A stretch of DNA of 64,000 bases from Sphingopyxis macrogoltabida. Its GTDB lineage: Bacteria > Pseudomonadota > Alphaproteobacteria > Sphingomonadales > Sphingomonadaceae. The stretch covers positions 1-64,000 of the forward strand of contig QFPJ01000008.1 in NCBI GenBank assembly GCA_003241685.1. The letters run 5' to 3'. The notes below the pieces were generated by a model. That model had not been told where the DNA came from and made no database searches. It saw nothing but the letters and a program-made list of their open reading frames with translations. The position numbers were made by a program, and so were the translations under genes. Below, in pieces: positions 53,767 to 63,227 of the stretch (the first letter of the stretch is position 1; each line of letters opens with the position of its first letter).

Positions 53767-54426
53767 CTAACGCGCGGTCGCTTGCTGTGCGGCGACGTCG
53801 GCCGCCCAGGCCTTTGTCGCGGGACAATTGTCCATGGCGCGCCGATAGGCGTCACGCGCGGTGGCGCGCGCGACATAGGCCGCTTCGGTCTCGGCCAGCG
53901 TGAAGCAGCCGGTGCGGCGGGCGAATTCGAGCGCATAGGTCACCGAAATATCGGCGGCGGAAAACATCTCCCCCGCCATCCAGGGCGAGCGCGCAAGTTG
54001 GCGGCGCACCAGGCCGAGCCGGCTTTCGAACGTCCTGAGCGCCCAGCCGGTCGTCCAATTGTCCTGTTCGGTTTCCGGCGCGAGAATCCTGGTGGCGACG
54101 ATGGCGTTGATCGGACCCGCCAACCCGGCTTCCCCCATGTGCAGGAATTGCAGATAGGCCGGGAATGACGGATCGTCCGGCGCGGGCGCAAGCCGCGCCG
54201 GGCCGTGGCGAGCCAGCAGATATTGCATGATCGCGATCGATTCGACCATGATCGTGCCGCCGTCCTCGATCGCGGGGATGAAGCCGGCCGGGTTGATCGC
54301 CAGAAATTCGGCGTCCTGTTCGACACCCGCGAGCAGATCGACCGGCCGCACGTGGTAAGGCAGCCCCAATTCCTCGAGCAGCCAGACGATGCGAAACCCG
54401 CGGCCTTCGCCATAAACGGTGATCAT
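53767..54426 (-). CDS. Glutathione S-transferase family protein
   Basis: 219 residues. The N-terminal thioredoxin-like domain starts MITVYGEGRGFRIVWLLEELG, with NPAGFIPAIEDGG (cis-Pro loop) and VESIAIMQYLLARH, where Glu-Ser binds the gamma-glutamyl group. The C-terminal helical domain includes AGEMFSAADISVTYALEF with the conserved N-capping Asp. The substrate is unknown. It is followed by and probably co-transcribed with the SDR gene upstream (26-base gap). Confidence 0.9.
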   Translation of the reverse strand: MITVYGEGRGFRIVWLLEELGLPYHVRPVDLLAGVEQDAEFLAINPAGFIPAIEDGGTIMVESIAIMQYLLARHGPARLAPAPDDPSFPAYLQFLHMGEAGLAGPINAIVATRILAPETEQDNWTTGWALRTFESRLGLVRRQLARSPWMAGEMFSAADISVTYALEFARRTGCFTLAETEAAYVARATARDAYRRAMDNCPATKAWAADVAAQQATAR

Positions 54427-54452
54427 CGGCTATTCTCCGGCGGTGGGCGGGA

Positions 54453-55172
54453 TCAGAATTTGATCAGCATCCGCCGCGCGAAGGCGGGAGAGATGCTGTT
54501 CACGATCTGGAGCAGCTTGACCTGTCCGATGTTGATTTCGGCCCGGTTGGCCCCGATGCCGCGCAGGATTTCCGCCGCGCAATCGGTCGCTGTCATCTTC
54601 GCTCCGCCCCGCGTCGCCGTCATATTGGTCGCGACCACGGGGGGCAGCGCCTCGGCGACGTGAACACCGCTGTCGCGCAGCAGATAACGCAGCGCCTGGG
54701 TATAGGCGCGCAGCGCCGCCTTCGACGCGCTGTAGACCGAACCGCTGGCGGCGGGCGCGATCGCCAGGCCCGATGTGACATTGACGATCATCGCTTCGGG
54801 CTGGGCGCGCAGTGCGGGAAGCAGCCGCGTGCACAGCGCGATCGGGGCCTCGACATTCGTCCGCAGGCAGAGGTTGGCGTCGGCCAGCGTCGCGGGGTCG
54901 TCCAGAAGGTAGCTGCCGCCGATGCCGGCGTTGTTGATCAGCAGCGCGAGCGGCTTTCCCGCAATGCCGTCGACGACCGCGTCGATGCCCTGTTGTTCGG
55001 ACAGGTCGCCGGCGATCGTGCCGAAGCCCTGGGCGGCCATCGCCGCCAGCTTTTCGGCGGATCGTCCGGTGACGATCACCTGGGCGCCCGCATCCTTCAG
55101 TTGCAGCGCGATCTCGCGCCCGATGCCGTCGCTGCCGCCCGTGACCAGCGCCAGTTTGCCGCGAATATCCAT
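54453..55172 (-). CDS. Short-chain dehydrogenase/reductase
   Basis: 239 residues, classical SDR: TGGSDGIGREIAL (cofactor loop) near residue 11, LLINNAGIGGS near residue 80, NVTSGLAIAP with the catalytic Ser, and YSASKAALRAYTQAL with Tyr and Lys. The group resembles DltE-type or YbbO-like reductases, with unknown substrate. Start at 55172: GGGGAG is seven bases upstream, whereas the Met at 55178 is too close. Divergent from uvrC across 68 bases. Confidence 0.9.
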   Translation of the reverse strand: MDIRGKLALVTGGSDGIGREIALQLKDAGAQVIVTGRSAEKLAAMAAQGFGTIAGDLSEQQGIDAVVDGIAGKPLALLINNAGIGGSYLLDDPATLADANLCLRTNVEAPIALCTRLLPALRAQPEAMIVNVTSGLAIAPAASGSVYSASKAALRAYTQALRYLLRDSGVHVAEALPPVVATNMTATRGGAKMTATDCAAEILRGIGANRAEINIGQVKLLQIVNSISPAFARRMLIKF

Positions 55173-55240
55173 GACCATGCTCCCCTCTTTTGCGTCGCGC
55201 ACTATGGCGGGCCGCACGGCCTTCGCCTACATGCAAAATC

Positions 55241-57175
55241 ATGGCCCGCCCGAACGCCCCAGACCGGTTCAACGAAGAGAAGGCGACCTATGTCGTGCGC
55301 GGCGAGGGGGAGGGCGCCGACAAGCCCGACCTGGAGCGAGGCGCGGAGGCGATTCGCGGCGTCGTGCGCAAATTGCCCACGCGGCCCGGCGTCTACCGGA
55401 TGCTCGATGCGCGCGGCGACGTGCTGTATGTGGGCAAGGCGCGCGCGCTGAAGAACCGTGTGACCAATTATACGCAGGTCGCGCGCCTGCCGCAGCGTTT
55501 GCAGCGCATGGTCGCGCAGACGCGCGCGATGGAGATCGTCACCACGACCAGCGAGGCGGAGGCGCTGCTGCTCGAAGCCCAGCTGATCAAGCGTTATCGC
55601 CCCCCCTATAATGTTCTGCTGCGCGACGACAAAAGCTTCCCCTTCATCCTGCTCCGCACCGACCATGATTTCCCGCGCGTTCAGAAGCACCGCGGCGCCC
55701 GGCGGGCAAAGGGGCGTTATTACGGTCCCTTCGCGAGCGCGGGATCGGTGCATCGCACGCTCAATGCGCTGCAAAAGACCTTCCTGCTGCGAAGCTGCAC
55801 CGACAGTTTCTTCGCCAATCGCTCGCGCCCCTGCCTGCTTTATCAAATCCGTCGCTGTTCGGCGCCGTGCGTCGGCCGCATCGGCAAGGAGGATTATGCC
55901 GCACTGGTCGGCGACGCGCAGGATTTCCTAGAAGGCCGGTCGACGGCGGTGCAGAAGCGGCTGGGCGATGCGATGACCCGAGCGGCCGAGGCGATGGATT
56001 TCGAACAGGCGGCGGTGCTCCGCGACCGGCTCAAGGCGCTGACCTTCATCCAGGGCAGCCAGTCGGTCCACGCCGACGGGCTGGGCGATGCCGATGTCTT
56101 CGCGCTGGCGGCGAAGGGCGGCCAGCTTTGCATCGCGGGTTTCTTCATTCGCGGCGGGCAGAATTGGGGGCATCGCAGTTTCTTTCCCGCGCATGTCGCG
56201 GGCGTGCCCGAGGAGGAAGTGCTCGAAAGCTTCCTGATGCAATTTTACGAAGGGGTGCCGCCGCCCCGATTGATCCTTGTCGATCGCGTTCCGGCGGAAA
56301 GCGCGCTGCTGGCCGAGGCGCTGGGCGCGGTCGCGGACCGCAAGGTCGAGATCAGCGTGCCGCAGCGCGGCAATCGCAAGCGGCTGCTCGACCAGGCGGT
56401 CCGCAACGCGGGCGAAGAACTCGACCGGCGGCTCGCCGAAAGCAGCAGCCAAGCGAAGCTGGGCCGCGACGTCGCTGATCTGTTCGATCTCGACGCGCCG
56501 CCGCAGCGCATCGAGATTTACGACAACAGCCATATCCAGGGCACCAATGCGCTGGGCGCGATGGTCGTCGCGGGGCCGGAAGGCTGGATCAAGGGCGCCT
56601 ATCGCAAGTTCAACATCAAACGGGCCGAAACGCGTCCCGGCGACGATTTCGCGATGATGCGCGAGGTGTTCGAGCGCCGTTTCGCGCGCGCGATCGAGGA
56701 AGACCCCGAACGGACGAAGGGCGAGTGGCCCGATCTGGTGCTGATCGACGGCGGCAAGGGGCAGGTGTCGGCGGCGGGAGCGGTGCTGGCCGAACTGGGG
56801 ATCGACGACCTGCCTTATGTCGGCGTTGCCAAGGGACCGGATCGCAACGCGGGCCGCGAGACCTTTTACCTGCCCGACGGGCGCGAATTCACCCTGCCGC
56901 CGAACAATGCGGTGCTCTTCTACATCCAGCGGCTGCGCGACGAGGCGCATCGCTTTGCCATCGGCGCGCATCGGCAGAAGCGCGCGAAGGCGATGGGCAG
57001 CTCGCCGCTCGACGAGGTGCCGGGCATCGGCCCCGCGCGCAAGAAGGCGCTGCTGATGCACTTCGGCACGGCGCGCGCGATCCGGGGCGCCAGCCTGGAC
57101 GACCTGAAACGTGCCCCGGGGGTCAGCGTCGGCGTCGCGCAGGCGGTCTATGATTTCTACAACCCCGGTGGGTGA
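55241..57175 (+). CDS. uvrC: Excinuclease ABC subunit C
   Basis: 644 residues. The N-terminal GIY-YIG nuclease ([20 protein letters not shown], residues about 50-70), the UVR domain ([22 protein letters not shown]), the RNase H-like C-terminal nuclease with [21 protein letters not shown], in parts, and [12 protein letters not shown], and two HhH motifs ([20 protein letters not shown]) at the end are all present. It makes both incisions in nucleotide excision repair. The ATG at 55241 starts [13 protein letters not shown]; the in-frame upstream stretch is antisense to the SDR gene. Confidence 0.95.
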   Translation: MARPNAPDRFNEEKATYVVRGEGEGADKPDLERGAEAIRGVVRKLPTRPGVYRMLDARGDVLYVGKARALKNRVTNYTQVARLPQRLQRMVAQTRAMEIVTTTSEAEALLLEAQLIKRYRPPYNVLLRDDKSFPFILLRTDHDFPRVQKHRGARRAKGRYYGPFASAGSVHRTLNALQKTFLLRSCTDSFFANRSRPCLLYQIRRCSAPCVGRIGKEDYAALVGDAQDFLEGRSTAVQKRLGDAMTRAAEAMDFEQAAVLRDRLKALTFIQGSQSVHADGLGDADVFALAAKGGQLCIAGFFIRGGQNWGHRSFFPAHVAGVPEEEVLESFLMQFYEGVPPPRLILVDRVPAESALLAEALGAVADRKVEISVPQRGNRKRLLDQAVRNAGEELDRRLAESSSQAKLGRDVADLFDLDAPPQRIEIYDNSHIQGTNALGAMVVAGPEGWIKGAYRKFNIKRAETRPGDDFAMMREVFERRFARAIEEDPERTKGEWPDLVLIDGGKGQVSAAGAVLAELGIDDLPYVGVAKGPDRNAGRETFYLPDGREFTLPPNNAVLFYIQRLRDEAHRFAIGAHRQKRAKAMGSSPLDEVPGIGPARKKALLMHFGTARAIRGASLDDLKRAPGVSVGVAQAVYDFYNPGG

Positions 57176-57196
57176 ACGACCGGAGAGGAGAGGGTG

Positions 57197-57589
57197 ATGG
57201 ATTTTGCGGCCATGATGCCGCTGGCGGCAACGCTGGGAATCAGCATCGACGAAGCGAGTGGGGAACGCGTGGCGGGGCGGCTGCCCGTCCGGCCCGAAAT
57301 ATGCACCGCCGGCCATATCGTCCACGGCGGCACGATCATGGCCTTTGCCGATTGCCTGGGCGCCGTGGGGGCCTTTCTGACATTGCCCGAAGGCGCCAGC
57401 AACACGACGACGATCGAAAGCAAGACCAATTTCCTGGGCGCGGGGCCGGTGGGATCGGTGCTGGTCGGCGAAGCCGTGCCCGTGAAGATCGGCAAGCGCC
57501 TGTCGGTATGGCAGACGCGCATCCGCACCGAAGACGGTGCCGATGTCGCGCTGGTGACGCAGACGCAGATGGTGCTTTGGCCAGCCTGA
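57197..57589 (+). CDS. PaaI-family thioesterase
   Basis: 130 residues, hotdog fold. [21 protein letters not shown] near residue 45 is the characteristic PaaI-like active-site segment, in which His and Gly-Gly precede the long helix; [13 protein letters not shown] follows. It likely hydrolyses an acyl-CoA. The ATG at 57197 was chosen over the adjacent GTG at 57194 because GGAGAGGAG spacing fits better. The recO start lies inside its last codons. Confidence 0.85.
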   Translation: MDFAAMMPLAATLGISIDEASGERVAGRLPVRPEICTAGHIVHGGTIMAFADCLGAVGAFLTLPEGASNTTTIESKTNFLGAGPVGSVLVGEAVPVKIGKRLSVWQTRIRTEDGADVALVTQTQMVLWPA

Positions 57590-58314
57590 CCGCTGATGCC
57601 ATCGTCTGCGCGGTGCGCGCGCATGGCGAGCATGGGGCGATCCTGCGCGCGCTGACGCGCGAGGCGGGACTGGTCGCGGGTTATGTCCGCGGCGGGCGAT
57701 CGCGGCGGCTGCGGCCGATTTTGATGCCGGGCAATCTGGTCGCGCTCGACCTGCGCGCGCGCACCGAAGACCAGTTGGGCGGCGCGACGGCCGAACTGAT
57801 CGCCAGCCGCGCGCCGCTGCTCGCCGAGCCGCTGGCGGCGGCGGCGATCGACTGGGCGACCAGCCTGACGGCGGCGACATTGCCCGAAAACCAGCCCTAT
57901 CCGGCACTCTACGCCGCTTTGTCGGCGGTGCTGGACGCGATCGGGGTGGCATCGTCGGCGCGGCAATGGGCCGCCGCCCTGGCGCGGTACGAGCTGCTGT
58001 TGCTGGCCGAACTCGGCTTCGGGCTCAATCTGGACGAATGCGTCGTCACCGGCGCGGCCGACGATCTGGCCTTCGTCAGCCCGAAGTCGGGCGGCGCGGT
58101 CAGCAGCGCGGCGGCGGCGGGGTATGAGGCGCGGCTGCTGCGCCTGCCGCCCTTTCTGCGCGGCGCCGATGCCAGCCCGGCAATGAACGATGTTCTGGCC
58201 GCGATGGCGATCACCGGCCATTTTCTGGAGCGCGATCTGCTTGACGGGCGCAACCGCGACTTGCTGATGGTAAGGGAAAGATTGGTGGACCGGCTCAACA
58301 GGGCAGTTGCGTGA
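57577..58314 (+). CDS. recO: DNA repair protein RecO
   Basis: 245 residues. An N-terminal OB-fold ([25 protein letters not shown], in parts) and a helical C-terminal domain ([26 protein letters not shown]) are typical of RecO, which loads RecA with RecR. No ATG or GTG gives the complete N-terminus; TTG at 57577 ([12 protein letters not shown]) is the best start and overlaps the thioesterase gene by 13 bases. The Cys-rich zinc motif of some RecO proteins is only partly present. Confidence 0.88.
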   Translation: MASLTADAIVCAVRAHGEHGAILRALTREAGLVAGYVRGGRSRRLRPILMPGNLVALDLRARTEDQLGGATAELIASRAPLLAEPLAAAAIDWATSLTAATLPENQPYPALYAALSAVLDAIGVASSARQWAAALARYELLLLAELGFGLNLDECVVTGAADDLAFVSPKSGGAVSSAAAAGYEARLLRLPPFLRGADASPAMNDVLAAMAITGHFLERDLLDGRNRDLLMVRERLVDRLNRAVA

Positions 58315-58362
58315 GCCGCCGCCGCTGCTTAAGCGGCTCCCAACAAGCGAAAGGGCATTGGA

Positions 58363-59409
58363 GTGCAAATCCTGCTGCTGGCCGGCGACGGCATCGGTCC
58401 GGAAATCATGGCGGAAGCGGAGAAGGTTCTGGCGGCGCTCGCCTTGCCGGTCGATCTCGACCGCGCGCTGGTCGGCGGTGCGGCCTATGCCGCGACCGGC
58501 CATCCGCTGCCGCCCGAAACGCTGGCCAAGGCGAAAGCGGCCGACGGCATCCTGTTCGGTGCGGTGGGCGATCCGCGCTTCGACAATGTGGAGCGCCACT
58601 TGCGCCCCGAACAGGCGATCCTCGGCCTGCGCAGTGAGCTGGGCCTGTTCGCCAACCTGCGCCCCGCCAAGCTGTTCGCGGGGCTGGAGGATGCGTCGGC
58701 GCTGCGGCCCGAGGTGGCATCGGCGATCGACCTGCTGATCGTGCGCGAACTCAACGGCGACGTCTATTTCGGCGAAAAGGGCACGCGCACCACCGCAAGC
58801 GGCGAGCGCGAGGGCTATGACATCATGTCCTACAGCGAAAGCGAAGTGCGGCGGATCGCCCATGTCGCTTTCCGGGCGGCGCAGGGCCGCAGGGGACGGC
58901 TCTGTTCGGTCGACAAGGCCAATGTGCTGGAAACGTCGCAGCTTTGGCGCGACGTCGTGGTCGAGGTCGCGGCCGACTATCCCGATGTCGAGCTGTCGCA
59001 CATGTATGTCGACAATGCCGCGATGCAGCTGGTCCGCAATCCCGGCCAGTTCGACGTCGTCGTCACCGGCAATCTGTTCGGCGACATCCTGTCCGATCAG
59101 GCGTCGATGTGCGTCGGATCGATCGGCCTGCTTGCATCGGCGTCGCTCAGCGAGGGGCGGCAGGGCCTGTATGAGCCGATCCACGGCAGCGCGCCCGACA
59201 TCGCGGGGCAGGGCGTCGCCAACCCGCTGGCGATGATCCTGTCGCTGGCGATGCTGCTGCGTCATTCGCTGGATGACGAAGCGAGCGCGGCACGGATCGA
59301 GGCGGCGGTGGCCAAGGTGCTGGCCGACGGTGCGCGCGGCGCGGACCTGGGCGGAACCATGGACACGGCGGCACTGGGCGATGCGGTGGTCGCGGCGCTG
59401 AAAACTTAG
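58363..59409 (+). CDS. leuB: 3-isopropylmalate dehydrogenase
   Basis: 348 residues. [20 protein letters not shown] is the N-terminus. [17 protein letters not shown] near residue 128, [16 protein letters not shown] near residue 185, and [22 protein letters not shown] near residue 240 (Asp metal ligands) are the family motifs, and [21 protein letters not shown] closes the active site. It oxidatively decarboxylates isopropylmalate in leucine synthesis. The start is GTG at 58363 after GGCATTGGA; the gene lies 48 bases after recO and 16 before metZ. Confidence 0.95.
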   Translation: MQILLLAGDGIGPEIMAEAEKVLAALALPVDLDRALVGGAAYAATGHPLPPETLAKAKAADGILFGAVGDPRFDNVERHLRPEQAILGLRSELGLFANLRPAKLFAGLEDASALRPEVASAIDLLIVRELNGDVYFGEKGTRTTASGEREGYDIMSYSESEVRRIAHVAFRAAQGRRGRLCSVDKANVLETSQLWRDVVVEVAADYPDVELSHMYVDNAAMQLVRNPGQFDVVVTGNLFGDILSDQASMCVGSIGLLASASLSEGRQGLYEPIHGSAPDIAGQGVANPLAMILSLAMLLRHSLDDEASAARIEAAVAKVLADGARGADLGGTMDTAALGDAVVAALKT

Positions 59410-59425
59410 GACACGGATAGCGACG

Positions 59426-60631
59426 ATGAAGAAAACGACGGGTTTCGACCGCAGCAAGACCAGGAACTGGCACCCCGCGACCCAGGCGGTGCGCGGCGGG
59501 ACGTGGCGCAGCGAGCATGGCGAGACGTCGGAGGCGCTGTTTCTGACGTCGGGCTATACCTATGACGATGCCGAAACCGTCGCGGCGCGTTTCGCGGGCG
59601 AAGCGCAAGGGATGACCTATTCGCGGCTTCAGAACCCGACCGTCGCGATGCTGGAGGAACGCATCGCGCTGATGGAAGGGGCCGAGGCCTGCCGCACGCA
59701 GGCGACGGGCATGGCCGCGATGACCACGGCGCTGCTGTGTCAGCTTTCGGCGGGCGACCATATCGTCGCCGCGCGCGCCGCCTTCGGTTCGTGCCGCTGG
59801 CTGGTCGACAGCCTGTGCCCGCGCTTCGCCATCGAAACGACCGTGATCGACGGGCGCGACAATGCGGCGTGGGAAGCGGCGATCCGCCCGAACACCAAGG
59901 TGTTTTTCTTTGAAACGCCGGCAAACCCTACGATGGACATCGTCGATATCGCGCATGTCTGCGGCCTGGCGAAAGCGCATGGCATCACGACCGTCGTCGA
60001 CAATGCCTTTGCGACCAGCGCGCTTCAGCGGCCGATGGATTTCGGCGCCGACGTCGTCGCCTATTCGGCGACCAAGCTGATGGAGGGGCAGGGGCGCGTC
60101 CTGGCGGGCGCGGTCTGCGGTACGGAAAAATTCATCAACGACATCTTGTTGCCGTTTCAGCGCAATACCGGCCCCAATCTGGCGCCGTTCAACGCCTGGG
60201 TAGTGCTGAAAGGACTGGAGACGCTGGACCTGCGCGCGCGGCGCCAGTCGGAAAATGCGCTGGCGGTGGGACAATTCGTCGAAGGCCGCGTGCCGCGCAT
60301 CCTGCATCCGGGGCTCGCCAGCCATCCGCAGCACAATCTGGCGCTTCGCCAGATGGCCGCGTGCGGGCCGATCTTTTCCTTCATGCTCGAGGACCGGGCA
60401 CAGGCCATGGCCTTCCTCAACGCGCTGGAACTGGTCGATATCAGCAACAATATCGGCGATTCGCGCAGCCTGTGCTGTCACCCGGCATCGACCACCCATT
60501 ATGGCGTCAGCGCCGAAGCGCGCGCCGAAATGGGGGTCGAAGAGGGCATGCTGCGGATCAATATCGGGCTGGAAGACCCGCGCGACCTGGTCGCCGATAT
60601 CGACCAGGCATTGACCAGGGTCGGCCTTTAG
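59426..60631 (+). CDS. metZ: O-succinylhomoserine sulfhydrylase
   Basis: 401 residues, Cys/Met-metabolism PLP family. The N-terminus WHPATQAVRGGTWRSEHGET is that of MetZ rather than MetB. The PLP lysine is in VVAYSATKLMEGQGRVLAG near residue 215, and GMAAMTTALLCQLSAGDH precedes it. The enzyme makes homocysteine directly from sulfide and O-succinylhomoserine, so it draws on the same sulfide pool as CysK. There is only a 16-base leader, so no room for a SAM riboswitch. ApaG follows. Confidence 0.92.
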   Translation: MKKTTGFDRSKTRNWHPATQAVRGGTWRSEHGETSEALFLTSGYTYDDAETVAARFAGEAQGMTYSRLQNPTVAMLEERIALMEGAEACRTQATGMAAMTTALLCQLSAGDHIVAARAAFGSCRWLVDSLCPRFAIETTVIDGRDNAAWEAAIRPNTKVFFFETPANPTMDIVDIAHVCGLAKAHGITTVVDNAFATSALQRPMDFGADVVAYSATKLMEGQGRVLAGAVCGTEKFINDILLPFQRNTGPNLAPFNAWVVLKGLETLDLRARRQSENALAVGQFVEGRVPRILHPGLASHPQHNLALRQMAACGPIFSFMLEDRAQAMAFLNALELVDISNNIGDSRSLCCHPASTTHYGVSAEARAEMGVEEGMLRINIGLEDPRDLVADIDQALTRVGL

Positions 60632-60648
60632 TGAACTCTGTTCGCGCC

Positions 60649-61050
60649 ATGATCGACTCCTTCTTTCCCTTTGCGGCGACCACCGGGCCGATCATCGTGC
60701 GCGTCGCCGTCTCCTACCTGCCCGAACAGTCGCACCCGGCGCTTGGGCGGTGGTTCTGGGCCTATCATGTTCGCGTCGAAAATCACGGCGAAGTGGCCGC
60801 ACAATTGATGACCCGCCACTGGCGGATCAGCGACGGGCGGGGCCAGATCAGCGAGGTCGAGGGCGAAGGCGTGGTCGGCGAACAGCCGCTGATCGCCCCG
60901 GGCGCGGCCTATGATTATGTGTCGGGCTGTCCCCTGCCGACTCCCGAAGGCGCGATGGTGGGCAGTTATATGATGCAGATGGGTGACGATACGCAGATGC
61001 TCGTCGCCATCCCGCACTTTCCGCTCGTCGCCCCCGCCACCGCGTCATGA
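60649..61050 (+). CDS. apaG: ApaG (DUF525) domain protein
   Basis: 133 residues. The single ApaG domain is a fibronectin III-like beta sandwich: VRVAVSYLPEQSHPALGRWFWAYHVRVENHG, in parts, and SGCPLPTPEGAMVGSYMMQ. The role is unclear; it has been linked to magnesium/cobalt resistance and diadenosine metabolism. A GTG at 60631 overlapping the metZ stop adds six residues; ATG 60649 was preferred. Its stop overlaps the next ATG (ATGA). Confidence 0.9.
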   Translation: MIDSFFPFAATTGPIIVRVAVSYLPEQSHPALGRWFWAYHVRVENHGEVAAQLMTRHWRISDGRGQISEVEGEGVVGEQPLIAPGAAYDYVSGCPLPTPEGAMVGSYMMQMGDDTQMLVAIPHFPLVAPATAS

Positions 61051-61838
61051 AGCGCACGCACCTGCCCCTGAACGCGCTGCGCGTTTTCGATGCGGCTGCC
61101 CGGCATCTGAGCTTTACGCGCGCGGCCGACGAGCTGGCGGTCACGCCCGCCGCCGTCGGGCAGCAGATCCGCGCGCTGGAAGATATGCTGGGCGTCGTCC
61201 TGTTCCGCCGCACGCCCAAGGGTCTGGAATTGACGAGCGAGGCGGAGGCCGGGCTCGACGCGCTGCGACAGGGTTTCTTGCAGTTCGAGGAATCGGTTCG
61301 CGCGATGCAGGCGGGGCAGTCGTCGCAATCGCTGACGATCGCCGCGCCGCGCGACCTGACCGCCAAATGGCTCGCCCCGCGTCTGGCCCGCTATAGCCAG
61401 CAGGCGCCCGACGTGCGCTTCACGCTGGTGTCGGCCGATGGCGGGATCGACTTTACCGAAGCGAACCTTGACCTCGCGATCTTCTGGACCGATGGGGCGG
61501 GCGAGCATGAAGGCATCGCGCTTTCCGATCCGCTGATGGTCACGGTCGCGGGGCCAGGCAGCGACAGCGACACGCGTATCGCCTGGCCGGGATGCCCGGC
61601 CGACGAGGGCGAACCGGCGCTGCGTCTGGGCGACGCGGGCCTGGCGATCGATGCGGCCGCCAACGGGCTGGGCCAGGCCAATGTCCCCGCGATGCTGGCG
61701 GAGGCCGACATCGCCGCGGGCCGCGTCCGGCTGGTTCGCGAAGCCTTTGCGGTCAAACGCGGATATTGGCTGGTCGCCCCGACGCCGCAATGGCGCCAGG
61801 CGAAGGTGAAGGCGCTGGTCGCCGCCCTGACGGCCTGA
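61047..61838 (+). CDS. LysR-family regulator (GcvA-like)
   Basis: 263 residues. HTH: LNALRVFDAAARHLSFTRAADELAVTPAAVGQQIRALE, in parts, residues 8-48, with the P-L-N-A-L-R-x-F opening typical of the GcvA subgroup. The effector domain is short (APRDLTAKWLAPRLARYSQ). The target is unknown; overlap with apaG suggests co-transcription with metZ-apaG rather than divergent autoregulation, which is unusual for the family. Confidence 0.88.
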   Translation: MKRTHLPLNALRVFDAAARHLSFTRAADELAVTPAAVGQQIRALEDMLGVVLFRRTPKGLELTSEAEAGLDALRQGFLQFEESVRAMQAGQSSQSLTIAAPRDLTAKWLAPRLARYSQQAPDVRFTLVSADGGIDFTEANLDLAIFWTDGAGEHEGIALSDPLMVTVAGPGSDSDTRIAWPGCPADEGEPALRLGDAGLAIDAAANGLGQANVPAMLAEADIAAGRVRLVREAFAVKRGYWLVAPTPQWRQAKVKALVAALTA

Positions 61839-61844
61839 TTGCCG

Positions 61845-63164
61845 TCAACCGGCGGCAAGTTTCAGCAGCCGGGTGACGAGCCCGACGAAACGCGGTTCGT
61901 CCAGCGCCGCGTCGGCATTGTTCCAGCTTGCGGTGACGACGAACCATTTTCCGTCCGACTTGCGTTGGCCCAGCAGGCTCATCGACATGACACCCAGTTC
62001 CGATCCGCCCTTGTAGCCGAGCCAGCGCCAGCCGGCCGCCGCTGCCGGTCCGACGCCATTGTTGATCGCCAGCGCGGACAGCGCCGTGTCCGATCTTCGC
62101 GCGCGCAGGTCGATCATCGCCCTTGCGACGTCGTTCGGACTGGCGAACCATTCCAGATCGTCGATGAAACGCGGGCCGCCGGAAAAGCTGACCCCGTCGA
62201 CGTTCGACAGGATCAGGCGGTCGCGATGATCCGCGATCACGCGCCGCTGCATCCTGTCGTCGGCGCCGATGAAGGCTTCGCGCGCGGCGGTGAAATTATT
62301 GCCCTTGAGCGCGAAGGCCTCGACCGTCGTCAGAAAGGGAATGTTGCGCGACGGTTCGCTGTGTCCGGCGCGCGTCATCCGGGTCTCGATCGCGTCGCGG
62401 CCGAGCAGATGGATCAGCGTATCGGTCGCGCCATTGTCGCTGACCGAGATCATCCAGTTGGCGAGCGTTTGCAGCGTGACGGGGGTGTTCGCGGGCCAGT
62501 TCGCGGTCGCGGCGGACGAGAAGCTGGCGTGCGACAGGGGCACGACATCCGACCACCGGCGTTTCCCGGCCGCCACCTGCGCCGCCAGTTCGTCCAGCAC
62601 ATATAATTTGAATGTCGACCCGACCGCGAGTTGCGTATCGGGACGGGCGGCGGCGAGCGGCGTGATCGTTCGCCCGTCGATTTCGGCGACCAGGAAGCCG
62701 GTCCGCCCGGGCAAGGCGGCGATGTCGGCCGCGATGGCGGGGAAACTGTCGCCGTCCATGATGACGTCGGACAAGCGCAGCCCGGCGACGCGCCGGTTCC
62801 GGTCGGCGCCGACGTCCAGCGTCACGGCGGCGACGCCCTTTTCGAAACGCAGATCCAGCGTTCCCGACCGGCCGTCGGTCGAGCGCAGATTTTCCACGCG
62901 CAGGACGCGGCCATATTGGGCGACGAGGCTGTCGCGCATCGCCTGGAACTGCGCCTCGGAAACGGCGGCCTGAAAGCCCGTGTCGAAATATTCGTCATAG
63001 GCGACGCCGCCCTCGAACAGCGCCACGAGCTGGGCCGCGCGATGTTCAAAGGCGGTCGCGGCGGCGGCTGCGGCCGGCGCGGGGGCCTGATCCGCATGGG
63101 CGGCAAAGGGCAGGGCCAGCGCGAGCAGCGACGCGGCGAGGATCGGGTTGCGGGCGAAGGTCAC
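61845..63164 (-). CDS. Class A beta-lactamase-like serine hydrolase with N-terminal accessory domain
   Basis: 439 residues. A signal peptide (LAASLLALALPFAAHADQAP) is followed by a DUF3887-like domain (about residues 35-140: FDTGFQAAVSEAQFQAMRDSL) and a beta-lactamase/transpeptidase-like domain. All class A motifs are present: VGSTFKLYVLDEL (S-x-x-K), SVSDNGATD (S-D-N) and YKGGSELG (K-G-G). The Glu166-type omega loop is not obvious. It may be an unusual beta-lactamase or a penicillin-binding-like hydrolase. Convergent with the LysR gene; 63 bases from parE. Confidence 0.85.
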   Translation of the reverse strand: MTFARNPILAASLLALALPFAAHADQAPAPAAAAAATAFEHRAAQLVALFEGGVAYDEYFDTGFQAAVSEAQFQAMRDSLVAQYGRVLRVENLRSTDGRSGTLDLRFEKGVAAVTLDVGADRNRRVAGLRLSDVIMDGDSFPAIAADIAALPGRTGFLVAEIDGRTITPLAAARPDTQLAVGSTFKLYVLDELAAQVAAGKRRWSDVVPLSHASFSSAATANWPANTPVTLQTLANWMISVSDNGATDTLIHLLGRDAIETRMTRAGHSEPSRNIPFLTTVEAFALKGNNFTAAREAFIGADDRMQRRVIADHRDRLILSNVDGVSFSGGPRFIDDLEWFASPNDVARAMIDLRARRSDTALSALAINNGVGPAAAAGWRWLGYKGGSELGVMSMSLLGQRKSDGKWFVVTASWNNADAALDEPRFVGLVTRLLKLAAG

Positions 63165-63227
63165 GGCCTCTCTCCTGATTTCTGGCGCTTCCGCCGCGCT
63201 TTTCAGAAAGCAAGCAAGCGGCCGCGA

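Noticed and set aside
59410..59425. SAM-II riboswitch expected upstream of metZ in some alphaproteobacteria
   Set aside because: Only 16 bases separate leuB and metZ, and none of the sequence resembles the element.
57157..59457. Minus-strand frame of about 766 codons opposite the thioesterase, recO and leuB
   Set aside because: Translation is Arg/Gln/Asp-rich without motifs and is a mirror of the strong plus-strand genes.
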